This document shows, one piece after another, positions 7,034-9,980 of a stretch of 9,980 nt of DNA. Each line of letters starts with the position of its first letter. The first letter of the stretch is position 1. The stretch is taken from positions 1-9,980 of the forward strand of contig JAIHZV010000028.1 of NCBI GenBank assembly GCA_022718015.1, given 5' to 3'. The notes beneath the pieces were generated by a model. It was not told where the DNA came from. It saw only the letters and a list, made by a program, of their open reading frames with translations, and made no database searches. The position numbers were made by a program, and so were the translations under genes. The stretch comes from Phascolarctobacterium sp. Lineage in GTDB: Bacteria > Bacillota > Negativicutes > Acidaminococcales > Acidaminococcaceae.

Positions 7034-7062
7034 ATTTTAATACTTTTCTAGTGATAAGTCAA
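7034..7062 (-). promoter_or_regulatory. Sigma-A-type promoter for the M23 peptidase gene
   Basis: On the minus strand, TTGACT (7062-7057) and TAAAAT (7039-7034) are exactly 17 nt apart, each matching consensus at 5 of 6 positions. Initiation near 7027 gives a leader of about 70 nt. Together with the terminator upstream this makes the peptidase gene its own transcription unit. Confidence 0.65.
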
Positions 7063-7205
7063 ATTTTACACGTTCGGGAGATTTTCCCCGGCTTAACGTT
7101 CCTGCATAGTTTATGTATTTTCTATATAGTCCCGACCACAACATAAATAAAAAATATATTGCTATTAGCACGTGTATTATTACAAATGTTTCCTGCTTGT
7201 AATAA

Positions 7206-7241
7206 TAAAAAATCGACGCACTGCCTGCTGACAATGCGTCG
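7206..7241 (-). terminator. Strong intrinsic terminator after the regulator gene
   Basis: On the minus strand a 12-bp stem (outer arms CGACGCA at 7241-7235 and TGCGTCG at 7220-7214, inner pairs including G-U) closes an AGCA tetraloop. ATTTTTTATT (7213-7204) follows. It lies 55 nt after the regulator stop. On the plus strand the trailing sequence is not T-rich, so it acts in one direction. Confidence 0.88.
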
Positions 7242-7295
7242 AAAAAGCTCTTCAGAAAAAATTTTCAAGAAAATATAACATTTTTCCTAAGCTGC

Positions 7296-9176
7296 TTATT
7301 TATTTTTGGGTCCCAGACCGTATTTCTTCAGGTAGCGATACAGCGTTACACGGCTGACGTCAAGCATCGTCGCCAGCTTGCTGATATTGCCGCCGGCAGA
7401 TTTCCAGGCAGCAATGAAGGCTTCCTTATCATATTTCCAGGAGCGCTCCAGCGTCTTGTCGCCAGGCAGCTTGATGTTTTCCGCTTCGATAATGCTGCCC
7501 GGAGTATGGAAGAATGCCTGCTCGATAACACCTTGCAGCTGCTTAATGTTACCGGGCCAGCTGCAGGAAAGCAGCAGGGAAACAGCCTCCGGAGAAAGGC
7601 GCTTCTGCGGCAGGTTATGCTGCGCAGACATCTCCACGAGGATGTGCGCTGCAATAACCTCAATATCCTTCACGCGCTCACGCAGAGGCGGTACGCGCAT
7701 CGTTGTATCGAGCACCAGCTCGTACAGCTTACGCGAGAACAAGCCCTTATCAGCCAAACGCTTGAGGTTAGAGTCGCAGGCTGCGATTACGCGCACATCA
7801 AACATACGCGGCTTGCCGCCCTTTTCCTTCGAAGGCAGGCCGTGCAGCAACGCTTCAGCCAGCTTGTCGCCCATTTCCGACGGTAGCTTCTCTACCTCGT
7901 CGAGGAACAGCGTACCGCCCATAGACAGCTCCAGCTTACCTGCGGACTGCTGCTCGCCCTCATTTGTACCGAAGAACTCTGCCTCCAGCTCCTCAATCGG
8001 CGCATTGCGGCACTTCACAGCAATCAGCGGTGCAGCAGCGCGGGAGCTTGCCTGATGAATACCATGCGCCAGACGCTGCTTGCCCGTGCCAGGCTCGCCC
8101 TGCAGCAGGATATTATGCTCTGTTCTTGCTACGCGGCCAGCCTTATGCTGCAGCGCCAAAAACTCGCTCGTTTCGCCCACCATGCTGTACAGGCTGTAGC
8201 GGCTGCTGTAGCCTGTTGCATGGGCAATCGTCGTTTTCAAATCCTCGATAGACATGGACAGCACCAATGCGCTCTCCACCTCGCTGCCAACCTTAATCGG
8301 CATAACCGTGGTGATATCCTCATACGTTCTGTCCTGCGTAATCCAGGTAATCTCGCGGCGCTGCGTCGGCACGCCCTTAAGCGCCTTCTTCACAGGAATA
8401 TGCTCATAGTTCAGGAAAACGTCCTCCAAGCGGTCGTGCCCGTCCAGACGCTTTCTGCCATTTTCGTTGCAATATTTTACGTCGCCGTTCTTGCCCAGCC
8501 AGTAAACAGTTACCGGCAGCTGCTCCATCATAATCTGGTTGATGCTCCAGGCCTCCAGCATGTTCAAATGCTGCTCGATGGAATACTTCATCGTCAGCAG
8601 CAGGCTCAGCAGCAAATCATAGGGCAGGTCATTCTGATCTAAGGAGAAGAAGGAGATAATGTAACGGATTTTGCCGTTGACGCAGATAGGTGCGCTGCAG
8701 GCATCACCGCTGTGGCTGTCCTTAATCCACATTTCCGGACCGAACATCAAAAACGGCACATTATGCTCACGCGCTACGCTGATGCTGGAGGTGCCAACAT
8801 CCTCCTCCAATACGCGCATACCCTGAATATCCTCATAAATGCGCTGGAAGAAGGGCATAGCATAATTCTTGATAACATAGCCTGCTTCATCAATCAGCAG
8901 CATGCTCAGGTTATGAATATTAAAATGCTGCTTGCTCTGCTCATACAGGCCATCAACATATTTAACAATGAACTCATGTGTTTTCTGATGCTCGATAATT
9001 TCCTCACGGCTCAGCTTATTGATTTTCGGCATGGTCTCATGCGGCAGGTTCATCGCACGGCAGCGCTGCCAGCTTTCTGCAACCCAGGGATGCACGTTAG
9101 GGTCGATAATACCCTCGTCCATAAACCTTTTGTAGTAAGAAGCTAATTTGTCCTTATTTCTTCTCTCTCTGATCAT
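7296..9176 (-). CDS. AcoR-type transcriptional regulator (GAF-PAS-AAA+-Fis) lacking the GAFTGA loop
   Basis: This is a bacterial enhancer-binding-protein family regulator of 626 residues. Residues about 20-195 are the AcoR-like GAF sensor (ESWQRC, GTSSI, SHSGDACSAPI). About 210-320 is PAS-like. The AAA+ domain runs about 335-560, with Walker A GEPGTGKQ (360-367), Walker B GGTLFLDE (420-427) and WPGN near sensor II. A Fis-type helix-turn-helix ends the protein (about 590-620). In place of GAFTGA, between FG (402-403) and GKLEL (413-417), there are nine residues, TNEGEQQSA; the usual insert is about 14. GAFTGA contacts sigma-54, so this protein probably does not activate sigma-54 promoters the standard way. 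It may act with sigma-70, as TyrR does, or as a repressor. ATG 9176 is chosen over TTG 9194 because GGGGAGGG sits 8 nt before it and overlaps the TTG. AcoR-like proteins usually sense small metabolites; the ligand and targets are unknown here. Confidence 0.9.
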   Translation of the reverse strand: MIRERRNKDKLASYYKRFMDEGIIDPNVHPWVAESWQRCRAMNLPHETMPKINKLSREEIIEHQKTHEFIVKYVDGLYEQSKQHFNIHNLSMLLIDEAGYVIKNYAMPFFQRIYEDIQGMRVLEEDVGTSSISVAREHNVPFLMFGPEMWIKDSHSGDACSAPICVNGKIRYIISFFSLDQNDLPYDLLLSLLLTMKYSIEQHLNMLEAWSINQIMMEQLPVTVYWLGKNGDVKYCNENGRKRLDGHDRLEDVFLNYEHIPVKKALKGVPTQRREITWITQDRTYEDITTVMPIKVGSEVESALVLSMSIEDLKTTIAHATGYSSRYSLYSMVGETSEFLALQHKAGRVARTEHNILLQGEPGTGKQRLAHGIHQASSRAAAPLIAVKCRNAPIEELEAEFFGTNEGEQQSAGKLELSMGGTLFLDEVEKLPSEMGDKLAEALLHGLPSKEKGGKPRMFDVRVIAACDSNLKRLADKGLFSRKLYELVLDTTMRVPPLRERVKDIEVIAAHILVEMSAQHNLPQKRLSPEAVSLLLSCSWPGNIKQLQGVIEQAFFHTPGSIIEAENIKLPGDKTLERSWKYDKEAFIAAWKSAGGNISKLATMLDVSRVTLYRYLKKYGLGPKNK

Positions 9177-9184
9177 CGTTAGTA

Positions 9185-9208
9185 CCCTCCCCAACTGCTC
9201 AAGCAGTT
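9185..9208 (-). promoter_or_regulatory. Regulator ribosome binding site with adjoining hairpin
   Basis: GGGGAGGG (9192-9185) is a strong Shine-Dalgarno sequence 8 nt before ATG 9176. Directly 5' of it in the mRNA is a perfect 6-bp hairpin AACTGC-TTGA-GCAGTT (9208-9193). There is no T-run, so it is not a terminator. It may tune translation or mRNA processing between the two genes. Confidence 0.5.
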
Positions 9209-9215
9209 ATCTTTT

Positions 9216-9980
9216 TTATATCTCTCCATTCGTTACGAGCACGCGCCGCGCACCGTAATAACGAGTCTTCCAATAATCATCCTTTAATGACGATAAGATT
9301 ACGCCCTTGGAAGAGGACGCACTCCAAAAATGCCCGGAACCGGCATAAATGCCTACGTGAGAGGCTCCGGGAAGATAGGTCGTGAAAAATACCAGGTCGC
9401 CGGGGCGCAGCTGCCTTTGCGTCACAAACACACCCTTGAGCGCCTGCTCGTCTGCCAGACGCGGCAGCGCAGCCTTGCAGTCCTTAAAAACATACTGCAC
9501 ATAGCCGGAGCAGTCAAAGCCCTTCGGCGTTGTGCCGCCAAAGACATAGGGCACGCCCTTATACTTGGCCGCCCTGCTGACGATGTCCTTGCCCTGCACC
9601 TTCTGAATACCTTCCTTTTGCGTAAAGGCCTCCCAGGTCAGCTTGCGGTAGGTCACATCATCCAGCTCGCCGTGCGCCTTGAGGCTATGCTTCTTCTGAA
9701 AGCTTTTCAGCGCATCGGTCGTCGCCTGCGTCATTTTGCCGCTGGGACGCTCGTCGCTAAAGCCCAGCACGTTCAGCTTCTGCTGTGCAACCTTCAGCCG
9801 CCAGTTACTCTGCTGCACGGTGGTCTTCTGCTTATCCTGTTTTTTCTGCTGCTTTGGCGTAGCAGTCTTTTTCGCTGCTTTGGCAGGCTTCTCCTTTTGG
9901 ACTTTAGCAGGCTTAGCCGTCTGCGCCTGCGGCGCAGCGGCGGCAGGCTTATCCTCACTGCTTACGGCAGACGCAGGCTT
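9216..9980 (-). CDS. NlpC/P60 peptidoglycan endopeptidase with peptidoglycan-binding domain (5' end outside window)
   Basis: This enzyme is expected to cleave D-Glu/meso-diaminopimelate-type bonds in wall peptides outside the cytoplasm. The frame is open to base 9980, so at least 254 residues are visible. The GTG at 9818 is internal, not the start. Residues 1-54 of the visible part form a Lys/Ala/Pro/Gln-rich linker, typical of wall-spanning tethers. About 58-113 is a PG_binding_1 domain (KLNVLGF, ATTDALKSFQKKH). About 128-248 is the NlpC/P60 domain with Cys157 (FDCSGY) and His208 (SHVGIY). The third catalytic position, His in the common FIHASS motif, is Ser220 here (FWSASSS). A signal peptide presumably lies upstream. 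The stop is 39 nt before the regulator start, so co-transcription is likely. Family assignment is firm; activity is less certain because of the third residue. Confidence 0.92.
   Translation of the reverse strand, partial: KPASAVSSEDKPAAAAPQAQTAKPAKVQKEKPAKAAKKTATPKQQKKQDKQKTTVQQSNWRLKVAQQKLNVLGFSDERPSGKMTQATTDALKSFQKKHSLKAHGELDDVTYRKLTWEAFTQKEGIQKVQGKDIVSRAAKYKGVPYVFGGTTPKGFDCSGYVQYVFKDCKAALPRLADEQALKGVFVTQRQLRPGDLVFFTTYLPGASHVGIYAGSGHFWSASSSKGVILSSLKDDYWKTRYYGARRVLVTNGEI

Larger units (their letters stand above)
6957..7295. other. 339-nt gap between the regulator and the M23 peptidase gene
   Basis: It holds the regulator's intrinsic terminator (7206-7241), the peptidase promoter (7034-7062) and its leader. 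A minus-strand frame at 7037-7234 (65 codons, one hydrophobic stretch) opens with TTG inside the terminator loop and ends across the promoter -35, so I do not call it a gene. Bases 7063-7205 otherwise show nothing I can name. Confidence 0.6.

Noticed and set aside
7037..7234. Minus-strand 65-codon frame with one hydrophobic stretch
   Set aside because: It opens with TTG inside the regulator's terminator hairpin and ends across the peptidase promoter -35. No internal start has a usable ribosome site. A real small membrane protein is not fully excluded.
9216..9818. GTG at 9818 as the start of the NlpC/P60 gene
   Set aside because: The frame continues without a stop to 9980 as a Lys/Ala/Pro-rich linker typical of exported wall enzymes, and starting at 9818 would leave no export signal.

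Overview
The window reads as a Gram-negative-type, outer-membrane-bearing bacterium that keeps Firmicutes-style signals. It carries a two-partner secretion pair, which needs an outer membrane, together with strong AAGGAG-type ribosome binding sites, a classic intrinsic terminator and near-consensus sigma-A promoters. That combination best fits the diderm Firmicutes (Negativicutes, the Selenomonas/Veillonella/Phascolarctobacterium group). The assignment is inference; no rRNA or other marker gene is present. All convincing protein genes lie on the minus strand, so the functional reading order runs from high to low coordinates.

From 9980 down to 7206: a 5'-truncated NlpC/P60 endopeptidase with a Lys/Ala/Pro-rich linker and a peptidoglycan-binding domain, then, 39 nt downstream, a GAF-PAS-AAA+-Fis regulator of the AcoR type. 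The regulator's AAA+ domain has lost the GAFTGA loop that touches sigma-54. A strong intrinsic terminator closes this probable unit. From 7062 to 5697: a single gene with its own near-consensus promoter, encoding an M23 (LytM) metallopeptidase with an unusual helical cytoplasmic N-terminal region, one membrane segment, a periplasmic coiled coil and intact zinc ligands.

From 5696 to 5301: a 396-nt AT-rich gap. On the plus strand it holds a candidate stand-alone small RNA (extended -10 promoter, closed stem, U-tract). On the minus strand it holds a good promoter for the secretion operon.

From 5300 to 1: a tpsB-tpsA operon. TpsB is a complete FhaC/ShlB-type POTRA-barrel transporter. TpsA is a filamentous-haemagglutinin-like exoprotein, at least 1178 residues long and running off the window. 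Its reading frame is open over the whole of 3536 to 1. The most striking observation is that TpsA has two TPS secretion domains, with NPNGI at residue 129 and NANGI at residue 619, separated by a proline-rich linker and still about 70% identical at DNA level over their cores.

The genes share a cell-envelope theme: two peptidoglycan hydrolases that could remodel the wall, and an export system that puts a large beta-helical adhesin or toxin carrier on the surface. Whether the regulator controls any of them cannot be seen from the sequence.
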